Assembly: GCA_017642935.1 (NCBI GenBank)
Contig: JAEPOK010000001.1
Span: 372,001 to 436,000, forward strand
Direction: 5' to 3'
DNA length: 64,000 bases
Source: Hyphomicrobiales bacterium
GTDB taxonomy: Bacteria; Pseudomonadota; Alphaproteobacteria; Rhizobiales; MH13
Notes under the pieces: generated by a model
Seen by the model: only the letters and a program-made list of their open reading frames with translations
Databases searched by the model: none
What the model was told of the DNA's origin: nothing
Shown here: piece after piece, positions 7,926 through 15,562 of the stretch
How the letters are laid out: every line of letters starts with the position of its first letter
How positions within the stretch are numbered: the stretch's first letter is position 1
Program-made: the position numbers and the translations under genes

Positions 7926-8975
7926 GTGGATGTGAATCCCAAGCCGGAAGCCGTCGTCGAGCTTTCCAATGTCTGGAAGGTGTTCGGCGAACGCTCTGCA
8001 CAGACCGTCGAAGCAGCCAAAAACACTGGGCTCACCAAAGCCGAAGCACTGGAGGAGTACGGCACCGTCATTGGCGTGCGCGATGCCAGTTTCTCGGTCG
8101 CGCGCGGCGAAATCTTCTGCATCATGGGTCTGTCGGGGTCGGGCAAATCGACACTGGTGCGCCATGTGAACCGGCTGATCGAGCCGACCGCTGGGACCAT
8201 CAAAGTGCTCGGCGAAGATGTCAGTGCGATGGGTGTAAAGGATCTGCGCGCGATGCGCTCGCGCCATATCGGCATGGTGTTTCAGCACATGGCGCTGATG
8301 CCGCATCGCTCGGTGCGTGAGAATGTTGCCTATCCTTTGGAAATTCGCGGCGTGCCGAAATCGCAGCGCTGGGCTGTGTCAGATCACACTTTGGGCTTAG
8401 TCGACTTGCAGGGCTTTGAGGACCGGCTGCCGCGTGAACTCTCCGGTGGCATGCAGCAGCGTGTGGGGATTGCGCGCGCGCTGGCATCCGACCCGGAAAT
8501 CCTTCTGATGGACGAGCCGTTTTCCGCGCTCGATCCCTTGATCCGCCTGCAGCTTCAAGATCAGTTCAGTGCGCTGGTCTCGGAGCTCAAAAAGACGACG
8601 CTTTTCATCACCCATGATTTGGATGAAGCGATCCGTATTGGCCATCGCATCGCCATCATGAAGGACGGTGTGATTGTTCAAATCGGCACGCCCGAAGAGA
8701 TCGTCACCAAGCCCGCCGATGACTATGTGCGTGAGTTTGTTCAAGGCATTTCACGGCTGAAGCTGGTGAAGGCGCATTCCATCATGCAGCCGCTCAACGG
8801 TTATGACCGATCGGCTTTGACCAATGCGACACGCGCGTCGAGCGACACCGACCTCGACACGTTGATCGACATGTCGGTCGATAGCGACGCGCCGGTGGTC
8901 GTCACCGAAGGCGGAAACGAGGTTGGTTACATCTCCAAGGCCATGTTGCTGCGCGGCATCCAGGGCGGGAAATAG
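7926..8975 (+). CDS. Betaine/proline-type ABC transporter ATP-binding protein (ProV-like)
   Basis: About 349 residues. Walker A is MGLSGSGKSTLVRHVNR, signature LSGGMQQRVGIARALA, Walker B ILLMDEPFSALD, with switch His in LFITHDLDEAIRIG. The segment with EYGTVIGVRDASFSVARGE before the ATPase and a CBS-like C-terminal tail (DTLIDMSVDSDAPVVVTEGG) match ProV/OpuAA architecture. The start is uncertain: GTG 7926 (preceded by GGAAGTGAAG) or GTG 7932 are preferred. A more upstream GTG at 7854 sits inside the intergenic hairpin and is unlikely. It energises uptake together with the adjacent permease. Confidence 0.85.
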   Translation: MDVNPKPEAVVELSNVWKVFGERSAQTVEAAKNTGLTKAEALEEYGTVIGVRDASFSVARGEIFCIMGLSGSGKSTLVRHVNRLIEPTAGTIKVLGEDVSAMGVKDLRAMRSRHIGMVFQHMALMPHRSVRENVAYPLEIRGVPKSQRWAVSDHTLGLVDLQGFEDRLPRELSGGMQQRVGIARALASDPEILLMDEPFSALDPLIRLQLQDQFSALVSELKKTTLFITHDLDEAIRIGHRIAIMKDGVIVQIGTPEEIVTKPADDYVREFVQGISRLKLVKAHSIMQPLNGYDRSALTNATRASSDTDLDTLIDMSVDSDAPVVVTEGGNEVGYISKAMLLRGIQGGK

Positions 8976-8984
8976 GGGGCTGCG

Positions 8985-10589
8985 ATGACCGATCAGACCA
9001 TGACCGACCAGACAATGCCGCGAGACCTGTCCAGGTCCAGTGCCGACGCGCCGAAGGCGTCTGCCGTTGCCGATGTCCAGGTGGATCGTGCGGCGCTCGA
9101 CCAATCCATCGCAGAGTTTGCGCAGCGCAACGCTGCCTACTATCAGCGCATATTCCATAAGATCCACGACACGACATCGGGCATTCCGCTCACCTTCAAT
9201 GCCGCTGCTGCCTTGCTCGGACCGCTATGGGCCGCCGCGCGGGGTGCCTGGGGAATGTTTTGGGGGTTCCTGATCCTGGAAATCATCGCTTGGGTGCAGA
9301 TCGGGCGCGGGACTTGGGGTGAACTCGGCGCCGCTGACTTGCAACAGGCAATCCGCCAGGAAACGCGGGCGCAGGAGTTTCTTGATCGGTCCGCTGCCGC
9401 GATTGCGGCGGGCGAAGATGGCTCGCGATTTGAGACGCTCGGCAACAATTTGATGCGGGCAGCGGAACGCAGCCGTGGTGCCGCTGAGGCTGCTGCCGCC
9501 GACGCACTGATGATCCTAATGACCGGAATCGTGCTGCTCATCGTCATTCGTGTCGTGCAGGGCATCTGGAGCAACATCGCCTATGAGAAGCAGTATTCGG
9601 CCTGGCGAGTGACGCCCGACAAGGTGGCGTCCGGCGTTAGCATGGTGTCCGCTGGCTTCGGTGCGCTGTTGCTGCTCGCAGTGATGCCACTGACTGTCTA
9701 CCGCTTCACAGTTGAAAACGTGCCGGAGTTTCTTCTCGCCTTCCCGGCAACGCCCGATCACTACACCGATACGGCACGCTGGCTTGAAGGCCAAATCGAT
9801 GCGGCGGCATCGGCTGGCTCGGGTACGTTCGACGGGATCGTGCTCGCCGTTCGCACCGTGCTCGACACGGTGTCACTCGCGCTGATGGGCACGCCGTGGC
9901 CGGTGGTCATGATTGTCATCTGTGTGGTGGCGTGGCGTTCGGCTGGCCCGCGCGTGGCGATCTTCACGGCTGCGGCACTCGCTTACATCGCTTTCCTGGG
10001 CTACTGGGAAATCGCCATGGAAACGGTGGCGCTTGTTGGCGCGGCGGTTGTGCTTTGCGTGGTGATCGGCATCCCGCTTGGCATTTGGTTTGGCAAGTCC
10101 TTGCGGGCCTACAAGTTTGCCGAGCCGGTGCTCGACCTGATGCAAACGCTGCCGGCCTTTGTCTACCTCATTCCGATCATTGCGTTTTTCGGGACTGGCA
10201 ACCCGCCTGGTATCCTTGCGACGATCATTTTCGGCATGCCGCCAGTGATTAGGCTGACAGCGCTTGGTATTCGCGGTGTGCCAGAGAGCATCAAAGAAGC
10301 GGCTTCCGCCTTCGGGGCTTCGCGGCGACAGATCTTACGTGATGTGGAAATCCCGTTGGCGCTGCCATCCATCATGACCGGCGTGAACCAGACCATCCTA
10401 ATGTGCCTATCGATGGTGGTGATCATCTCGCTGATCGGTGGCGGCGGCCTTGGCCAGGTGATCCTGGAGGCGCTGCAGTTCGCAGCCAAGGGGCCAGGTC
10501 TTCTGGGCGGGTTTGCCATTCTCTTCGTTGCCATGGTCATCGACCGCATTGTGCAAGGTGCGTTCCGCCGCGCCGATTTGAAGACCTAA
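8985..10589 (+). CDS. Betaine-type ABC transporter permease with long N-terminal extension (ProW-like)
   Basis: 534 residues, against about 280-390 for usual ProW/OpuAB. The C-terminal half is the BPD_transp_1 permease with the ATPase-contact EAA loop around ESIKEAASAFGASRRQIL and the block DLMQTLPAFVYLIPIIAFF. The N-terminal half carries an extra membrane segment group (LLGPLWAAARGAWGMFWGF, then LMILMTGIVLLIVIRVVQGI and another near residue 220) separated by an Ala/Arg-rich soluble stretch. The N-terminus contains a perfect pentapeptide repeat MTDQT-MTDQT-M, giving three in-frame ATG codons (8985, 9000, 9015), so the true start is uncertain. It lies 9 bases after the ATPase gene. Confidence 0.85.
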   Translation: MTDQTMTDQTMPRDLSRSSADAPKASAVADVQVDRAALDQSIAEFAQRNAAYYQRIFHKIHDTTSGIPLTFNAAAALLGPLWAAARGAWGMFWGFLILEIIAWVQIGRGTWGELGAADLQQAIRQETRAQEFLDRSAAAIAAGEDGSRFETLGNNLMRAAERSRGAAEAAAADALMILMTGIVLLIVIRVVQGIWSNIAYEKQYSAWRVTPDKVASGVSMVSAGFGALLLLAVMPLTVYRFTVENVPEFLLAFPATPDHYTDTARWLEGQIDAAASAGSGTFDGIVLAVRTVLDTVSLALMGTPWPVVMIVICVVAWRSAGPRVAIFTAAALAYIAFLGYWEIAMETVALVGAAVVLCVVIGIPLGIWFGKSLRAYKFAEPVLDLMQTLPAFVYLIPIIAFFGTGNPPGILATIIFGMPPVIRLTALGIRGVPESIKEAASAFGASRRQILRDVEIPLALPSIMTGVNQTILMCLSMVVIISLIGGGGLGQVILEALQFAAKGPGLLGGFAILFVAMVIDRIVQGAFRRADLKT

Positions 10590-10598
10590 GGATTCTCT

Positions 10599-11903
10599 AT
10601 GCCGACCTATTTGAAGTCAGCGGTGAAAACGGCTGAGACGGACCAGTCCGACGTGCAGCAGACCGTTGCCGAGATGTTGCGGGCCATTGAGGCCGGCGGC
10701 GACGCGGTCGCCATGGACTATTGCCGCACATTCGATGGTTGGGGTGGCGATATCGTCGTTGAGCGCGAGGCGATTGAGGCAGCAGTTGCCAAGGTACCCG
10801 AGCAGTTGAAGCAGGATATCCGTTTCGCGCACGATAACATTCGCCGGTTCGCTGAGGCTCAGCGCGCAACCATCCAGGAGTGCCAGATCGATGTCATTCC
10901 CGGGCTGACGGCAGGCCAGAAACAAATCCCGGTGTCAGCGGCCGGTTGCTATGTGCCCGGTGGTCGCTACAGCCATATTGCCTCGGCCATCATGACGATC
11001 ACCACTGCCAAGGTGGCCGGCGTGCCGCACATTGCCGCTTGCACGCCTCCAAAGGCTGGTGAAGGGATCCCGGCGGCGATTCTATTCACAATGGACCTTT
11101 GCGGCGCGGACGTGATCCTGAACATGGGCGGCGTCCAAGGCATCGCCGCAATGGCGAACGGCCTGTTTGGCCTGCCAAAGGCCGACATCTTGGTTGGTCC
11201 CGGAAACCAATTTGTCGCCGAAGCCAAACGGTTGCTGTTCGGACAGGTGGGGATCGACATGTTCGCCGGTCCGACCGATTCCATGGTCATTGCCGATAGC
11301 CTCGCCGACCCAAATGTTGTGGCCTGGGATCTGGTGGGGCAGGCCGAGCATGGCTACAACTCACCGGTTTGGCTGGTCACGGACAGCCAGGCATTGGCTG
11401 ATCAGGTCATGGCGCGTGTACCGTCGCTAATCGGTCAGTTGCCCAAAACCAATGCTGACAACGCGCAGGCTGCTTGGCGCGATTATGCCGAGATCATCCT
11501 CTGCGCGGATCGTGAAGAGATGGCACAACTGGCTGATACCTATGCGCCCGAGCATTTGCACGTGCAGGCGGACGATCTGGAATGGTGGCTGGCGCGGCTT
11601 TCCAGTTACGGTTCGCTGTTCCTGGGCGAGGAAACCACGGTTGCCTTTGGCGACAAGGCTGCGGGCCCCAACCATGTGCTGCCGACATCGGGAGCGGCGC
11701 GCTACACCGGCGGGTTGTCAGTGCACAAGTTCATGAAGACTGTGACCTGGCAGCGCGCCACACGTGATGGCGCTCGGCCGGTCGCCGAAGCGACGGCGCG
11801 CATCTCGCGCCTTGAAGGCATGGAAGGGCATGCTAAGACGGCGGACATTCGCCTTGAGAAATACTTCCCTCAAGAGACGTTCGATCTTCGCGCGACCAGC
11901 TAG
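10599..11903 (+). CDS. HpsN-like sulfonate alcohol dehydrogenase (histidinol dehydrogenase family)
   Basis: 434 residues. Histidinol-dehydrogenase fold: Zn ligands Gln and His in LVGQAEHGYNS, Asp in AFGDKAAGPNHVLPTS, His in LEGMEGHAKTADIR, and the general-base Glu-His pair in YAPEHLHVQA. No histidine genes lie nearby. The sequence resembles HpsN, which oxidises (R)-DHPS to (R)-sulfolactate in two NAD-dependent steps, and it is a close paralogue of the gene at 49038-50345. Here it is in an operon with CuyA, not SuyAB. The logical reaction would be oxidation of the primary alcohol of an amino-sulfonate (cysteinolate to cysteate); substrate is inferred. Start ATG 10599 lies 9 bases after the permease gene. 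Confidence 0.8.
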   Translation: MPTYLKSAVKTAETDQSDVQQTVAEMLRAIEAGGDAVAMDYCRTFDGWGGDIVVEREAIEAAVAKVPEQLKQDIRFAHDNIRRFAEAQRATIQECQIDVIPGLTAGQKQIPVSAAGCYVPGGRYSHIASAIMTITTAKVAGVPHIAACTPPKAGEGIPAAILFTMDLCGADVILNMGGVQGIAAMANGLFGLPKADILVGPGNQFVAEAKRLLFGQVGIDMFAGPTDSMVIADSLADPNVVAWDLVGQAEHGYNSPVWLVTDSQALADQVMARVPSLIGQLPKTNADNAQAAWRDYAEIILCADREEMAQLADTYAPEHLHVQADDLEWWLARLSSYGSLFLGEETTVAFGDKAAGPNHVLPTSGAARYTGGLSVHKFMKTVTWQRATRDGARPVAEATARISRLEGMEGHAKTADIRLEKYFPQETFDLRATS

Positions 11904-11918
11904 TCTGGGGGCTGTCCC

Positions 11919-12899
11919 TTGTTTTCCATCTTCAAACCGCTGGCCGGCGGCTATAGCGGTCTTGCGCTGGCTGTTACCATTGCGCTTTGCGCGGGGTTCT
12001 TGTCAGAGCATTACGGCGCGCCGGTCATGCTGTTCGCGCTGCTTGTCGGCATGGCTTTCAACTTCCTCGCCGACCACCCCAAATGTGCTGGCGGGATCAC
12101 GTTCGCCTCCAAGTCGCTGCTGCGAATGGGCGTCGCATTGCTAGGCTTTCGTTTGAGCCTTGGCGATGTCACGGCGCAGGGCTGGGAGCCGGTGGCGGTG
12201 ATCATTGCACTGGTGGTGTTGACGATCGCCAGCGGTGCGCTGCTAGCCCCTTTGTTCAAGCGCAAGATCGCGTTTGGCATCTTGACCGGAGGTGCGACGG
12301 CCATTTGCGGGGCGTCTGCCGCTCTGGCGATATCGGCGGTTATGCCCAAACGCGACAATCTGGAGCGGGACACGCTGTTCACGGTGGTCGCCGTCACCAC
12401 GCTGAGCACTGTCGCGATGGTGCTCTACCCGCTGCTGTTCTCCGTGCTCGGATTCAACGATGAGCAGGCAGGGTTTCTGATCGGAGCGACAATCCACGAT
12501 GTGGCGCAGGTCGTCGGCGCTGGTTTTTCGATCAGCGATGAGGCCGGCAATGTTGCAACGCTCACCAAGCTTCAGCGGGTCTTGCTCCTGCCATTGGTCA
12601 TTCTCGCCATCCTGCTGGCAACGCAAAAGAGTGATGGCGAACGGGTTGGCATCCCGCTGTTCGTGATCGCCTTTATCGTTTTCATGTTGATCAACTCGAC
12701 CGGCGTTTTGCCGGAAGCGATTGTCGCGTCTTTCGTTGAAGCGAGCCGGTGGATGCTGATCACGGCCATTGCCGCGCTGGGGGTCAAAACCTCACTCGGT
12801 GCCATGGTCAATCTTGGCGGCAATCACATTGCGCTGGTGGTTGCTCAGACAGTTTTCCTGCTTGGCGCGGCGATCGCGGCCAAGCTTCTTTTTCTCTGA
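11919..12899 (+). CDS. Putative sulfite/sulfate exporter (YeiH/SuyZ/TauZ family)
   Basis: 326 residues, largely hydrophobic with about 10 helices. Family PF03601 (TC 2.A.98, putative sulfate exporter), shown by ICGASAALAISAVMP and the highly conserved GATIHDVAQVVGAGFSIS. Homologues TauZ and SuyZ accompany desulfonating enzymes and are thought to remove sulfite or sulfate made in the cytoplasm. Position after CuyA and HpsN-like genes fits that job. The start is TTG at 11919 with TCTGGGGGCTG as ribosome site; no better ATG exists nearby. A second family member is at 43655-44719. Confidence 0.85.
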   Translation: MFSIFKPLAGGYSGLALAVTIALCAGFLSEHYGAPVMLFALLVGMAFNFLADHPKCAGGITFASKSLLRMGVALLGFRLSLGDVTAQGWEPVAVIIALVVLTIASGALLAPLFKRKIAFGILTGGATAICGASAALAISAVMPKRDNLERDTLFTVVAVTTLSTVAMVLYPLLFSVLGFNDEQAGFLIGATIHDVAQVVGAGFSISDEAGNVATLTKLQRVLLLPLVILAILLATQKSDGERVGIPLFVIAFIVFMLINSTGVLPEAIVASFVEASRWMLITAIAALGVKTSLGAMVNLGGNHIALVVAQTVFLLGAAIAAKLLFL

Positions 12900-12923
12900 C
12901 ACACCCAAAAGGGAGACATCCAA

Positions 12924-13301
12924 ATGCCCGTTACCACTTTGATTGCTGAAGGCGCCCCGCCAGCTGTTGGTCCCTACAGCCATGCCGCACAGGCAGGCGA
13001 CACGCTCTACATTTCTGGTTGCCTTGCGCTTGATGAGACGGGCACGTTCCTTGGCGGCGATGCTGCAGCCCAGGCTCGTCAGGCGCTGAGCAATTTGGGC
13101 AAGGTGCTGGCGGCAGGCGGCCTTGGGCCGAGCGATGTTGCTAAAGCGGTGGTTTTTCTCACTGATATGGGCGATTTCGCCGCTGTGAACGCCGTTTACG
13201 CGGAGTTCTTCGGCGACCATAAACCGGCGCGTTCGTGCATTGCCGTTGCCGCGCTGCCTCTTGGCGCAACGGTTGAGATTGAAGCCGTCGCCGTCAAATA
13301 G
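12924..13301 (+). CDS. RidA/YjgF/YER057c-family enamine/imine deaminase
   Basis: 125 residues, normal family length. GPYSHAAQAGDTLYISG is the RidA N-terminal signature and the catalytic Arg is in KPARSCIAVAALPLGATVEI. RidA hydrolyses 2-aminoacrylate and related imines to keto acids and ammonia, preventing damage to PLP enzymes. CuyA-type beta-elimination of sulfite from cysteate releases exactly this kind of intermediate, which gives a clear reason for the gene to close the cuy operon. GGGAGA precedes ATG 12924. The next gene is convergent. Confidence 0.9.
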   Translation: MPVTTLIAEGAPPAVGPYSHAAQAGDTLYISGCLALDETGTFLGGDAAAQARQALSNLGKVLAAGGLGPSDVAKAVVFLTDMGDFAAVNAVYAEFFGDHKPARSCIAVAALPLGATVEIEAVAVK

Positions 13302-13316
13302 CGGCCGATTGCACGG

Positions 13317-14600
13317 CTATGTGGCGCGCCAGCAGAGGCGCGCCACGCCAACACTGGCTTCGGATTCGTCAGCTTGCACGATAGGCACGCCCAAATGCCG
13401 CTCGCGTATCGCTGTCCAGACGGGGTTTTTGGCACCGCCTCCGGCAGTGAGAACGCGTTTTGGGGCAGGGGCGCCAAGCTCTGTCAGCCGTGCGTAACCT
13501 TGCGCCTCAATGCGGGCGATGCTCTCCAACATTCCTTTGAGAAAGTCCGCGTCACTTTGTGGGCGTGGTGCGAGCCGTGGCGCGAGATCTGGATCATTGA
13601 TGGGGAACCGTTCGCCGGGCTTGAGCAGCGGGTAATAGTCCAAGTCACTTGGTGTTTTGGGATCGATCTGCGCGCTTAATGCGGTCAGTTCATCGCTTGT
13701 GAAAAACGCGGCCAGCACACCGCCGCCGGTGTTGGATGCGCCGCCGGCCAGCCAGCTATTACCGACCTTGTGGCTGTAAACACCGCTGACCGGATCATCG
13801 ATGCGTTTATCGCTGAGCAGTTTGATCGCGAGCGTTGTGCCTAGCGAGGTCACAGCGTCACCGACATGTCGCCCGCCAGACGCTAGAAACGCCGCAATGC
13901 TGTCGGTGGTGCCCGCATGCAGTTGAAGGGTGGGCGATAATGCAAAACGTTTTGCTATGTCGCCGCCAAGTGTGGCGATGGGTGTGCCTGTGCGATGAAC
14001 GTCAGGCAGGATTTCGGTTCGCACGCCCAACGCTTCGAACCAGGATGGCCAGCGGCAGGTTTCTGGGTCCCAGCCGAGCTTTAACGCGTTGTTGTCGTCT
14101 GAGCCGAGCGAGGTGCCCGCAAGCTTTGCGGTGATGAAATCGGCTTGGTGCATGAGGTGCTTGGCTTTGCCAGCTTTGTCGTGGGCTTGCAGGTGCAACA
14201 TGCGCGCCAAGGCTGATGAGCTTCCGCGTGTGATGGATGTCGGTTCAGCAAAATGGTTGATGCGTTCAGCTTCCGGCGTGAACCCCGAGCTGTTGTACAA
14301 AAGCGCTGGTGTGACGGGGGTCAGCTGATCATCAACAAGAACTATGGACCCTGATGTTCCATCGACCGCGGCGCGGCTGATGTGCTGGGGATCAATGCCC
14401 AGGGTCTGTAACTGTTGGATTTGCGTGTCCAACGCCCGCGACACGGCATCCCACCAAGCCAGTGCGTCTTCGTTTGAGGTGGACGCGTGGCTCGCTTTCG
14501 CGGTTCCTATCACGCTTCCATTGCCGTTAACGACGGCGGTGCGCACACCGGAGGTGCCGATATCAATGCCAAGCGCGAAGTCGGATGCGCCGTTGGTCAT
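13317..14600 (-). CDS. FGGY-family carbohydrate kinase (D-ribulokinase-like group)
   Basis: 427 residues. FGGY kinase fold: GIDIGTSGVRTAVV (ATP loop), DGTSGSIVLVD, LHAGTTDSIAAFLASG and the C-terminal GGGAKNPVWTAIRE adenosine loop. The stretch LGSDDNNALKLGWDPETCRW is like the short D-ribulose kinase group of cyanobacteria and plants rather than xylulokinase or glycerol kinase; this is a recollection and not a search result. It is the last gene of the operon MBL-HAD-aldolase-kinase and overlaps the aldolase stop by 4 bases (ATGA). It would phosphorylate a ketose or polyol before aldol cleavage. Confidence 0.75.
   Translation of the reverse strand: MTNGASDFALGIDIGTSGVRTAVVNGNGSVIGTAKASHASTSNEDALAWWDAVSRALDTQIQQLQTLGIDPQHISRAAVDGTSGSIVLVDDQLTPVTPALLYNSSGFTPEAERINHFAEPTSITRGSSSALARMLHLQAHDKAGKAKHLMHQADFITAKLAGTSLGSDDNNALKLGWDPETCRWPSWFEALGVRTEILPDVHRTGTPIATLGGDIAKRFALSPTLQLHAGTTDSIAAFLASGGRHVGDAVTSLGTTLAIKLLSDKRIDDPVSGVYSHKVGNSWLAGGASNTGGGVLAAFFTSDELTALSAQIDPKTPSDLDYYPLLKPGERFPINDPDLAPRLAPRPQSDADFLKGMLESIARIEAQGYARLTELGAPAPKRVLTAGGGAKNPVWTAIRERHLGVPIVQADESEASVGVARLCWRAT
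13321..13346. terminator. Perfect 10-bp hairpin at the convergent ridA/kinase junction
   Basis: GTGGCGCGCC and GGCGCGCCAC form a perfect inverted repeat around a 6-base loop. It covers the last codons of the kinase gene and starts 20 bases after the ridA stop. There is no T-run on either side, so it may act as an mRNA 3'-end stabiliser or a Rho-assisted bidirectional stop and not a classical terminator. Confidence 0.45.
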
Positions 14601-15562
14601 GACTTACGGGCGGCCAGGGCTTGGCGGTAATTTTCGGCGTCCCAGTTGAGCAGCTCGGCCTCGGCCTCACTGCCTATGGCATTGGGCGTCCAGGATGGAG
14701 GCAGGCGCGTGAGAACATCGCTGAGGCATTGTGCCATCGCGCGCTGCGCCGACGTTGCATCGGCTCGAATAGCCAATCCTTGGCCCTCGATCAGACAGGC
14801 CGGTGCACCATCCACTGGTTTGGTCGGCAGGGCGGGTCCAAGAAAAACGACATGATCGGGGTAATAGGAGCCTGTCGTCGCAAGGCTGAACAGCCGCTTG
14901 TCCTGCGCCACCGCACTGGTGTTCAGCCAAACGAATCCATCTGGCGCATCGCTTTGAGGTGTCGCGCCATCCGTCACAATGGGCACGGCCAAGCGTATTT
15001 CCACTTCACACATTAGAGTGGCGACGTCGGGGGCGCTGTCTCCGGCAACGATCAAGCCGTGATTGCCGAGCACAAAAACCTGAACGTTGGGTGTCATCTC
15101 CGCGGCGATGGCTTCGGTCAACGGACGTCCGGGCTTTCGATAGGGCACGAATGCCGCCGGCAAGCCATTTAGTTTTTCGCGTGCCGCGTCCAACCCTTGA
15201 TCGCTGGTGGCATGGACGAGTGTAGCCACTGAGTGGGTGTGTGCGACGACGGGCCAATCGATAAGCGCGTGAAAGGTGGTCTCGATGGAGGGGCGCAGCC
15301 CGCGCTCGGGATCTAGTATGGCAGCCTGACAGGTTCCATCGCCGGCACCTTTAGCTTCAGAAAGAGCGATCACGCGGTCTACGGCGACGAAAATGTCTTG
15401 GTCGAGGGCGTTGGCAAGTTCCGTCCCGGAGGCTTTGATCCACAGTGTCTCGCCCAGTTTGATGGACGTGTTGCCGCCTGGGCCCTGGACGCGAAGCGGG
15501 TCGCTGCCGCAATCGGCGGAAAGCTCCAAGAAGTCGCGCGGAAGGGGTGCTTGCTCACCCAT
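14597..15562 (-). CDS. Class II aldolase/adducin-family protein (long form)
   Basis: 321 residues from ATG at 15562, chosen because AGGAGAGAG precedes it; an open frame continues further upstream but overlaps the HAD gene. The fold's phosphate/metal region is visible: GPGGNTSIKLG with WIKASGTEL, Zn ligands in VAHTHSVATLVHA, and the third His in LGNHGLIVAG. At over 300 residues it has an extra C-terminal part compared with fuculose-phosphate aldolase (about 215), like RhaD-type two-domain proteins. With the kinase and HAD genes it suggests cleavage of a phosphorylated sugar. The start overlaps the HAD stop by 8 bases and the stop overlaps the kinase start by 4. Confidence 0.75.
   Translation of the reverse strand: MGEQAPLPRDFLELSADCGSDPLRVQGPGGNTSIKLGETLWIKASGTELANALDQDIFVAVDRVIALSEAKGAGDGTCQAAILDPERGLRPSIETTFHALIDWPVVAHTHSVATLVHATSDQGLDAAREKLNGLPAAFVPYRKPGRPLTEAIAAEMTPNVQVFVLGNHGLIVAGDSAPDVATLMCEVEIRLAVPIVTDGATPQSDAPDGFVWLNTSAVAQDKRLFSLATTGSYYPDHVVFLGPALPTKPVDGAPACLIEGQGLAIRADATSAQRAMAQCLSDVLTRLPPSWTPNAIGSEAEAELLNWDAENYRQALAARKS

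Noticed and set aside
10599-11903. Histidine biosynthesis gene hisD
   Set aside because: Fold matches histidinol dehydrogenase, but there are two such genes, no other his genes, and both are in sulfonate operons. HpsN-type function fits better.
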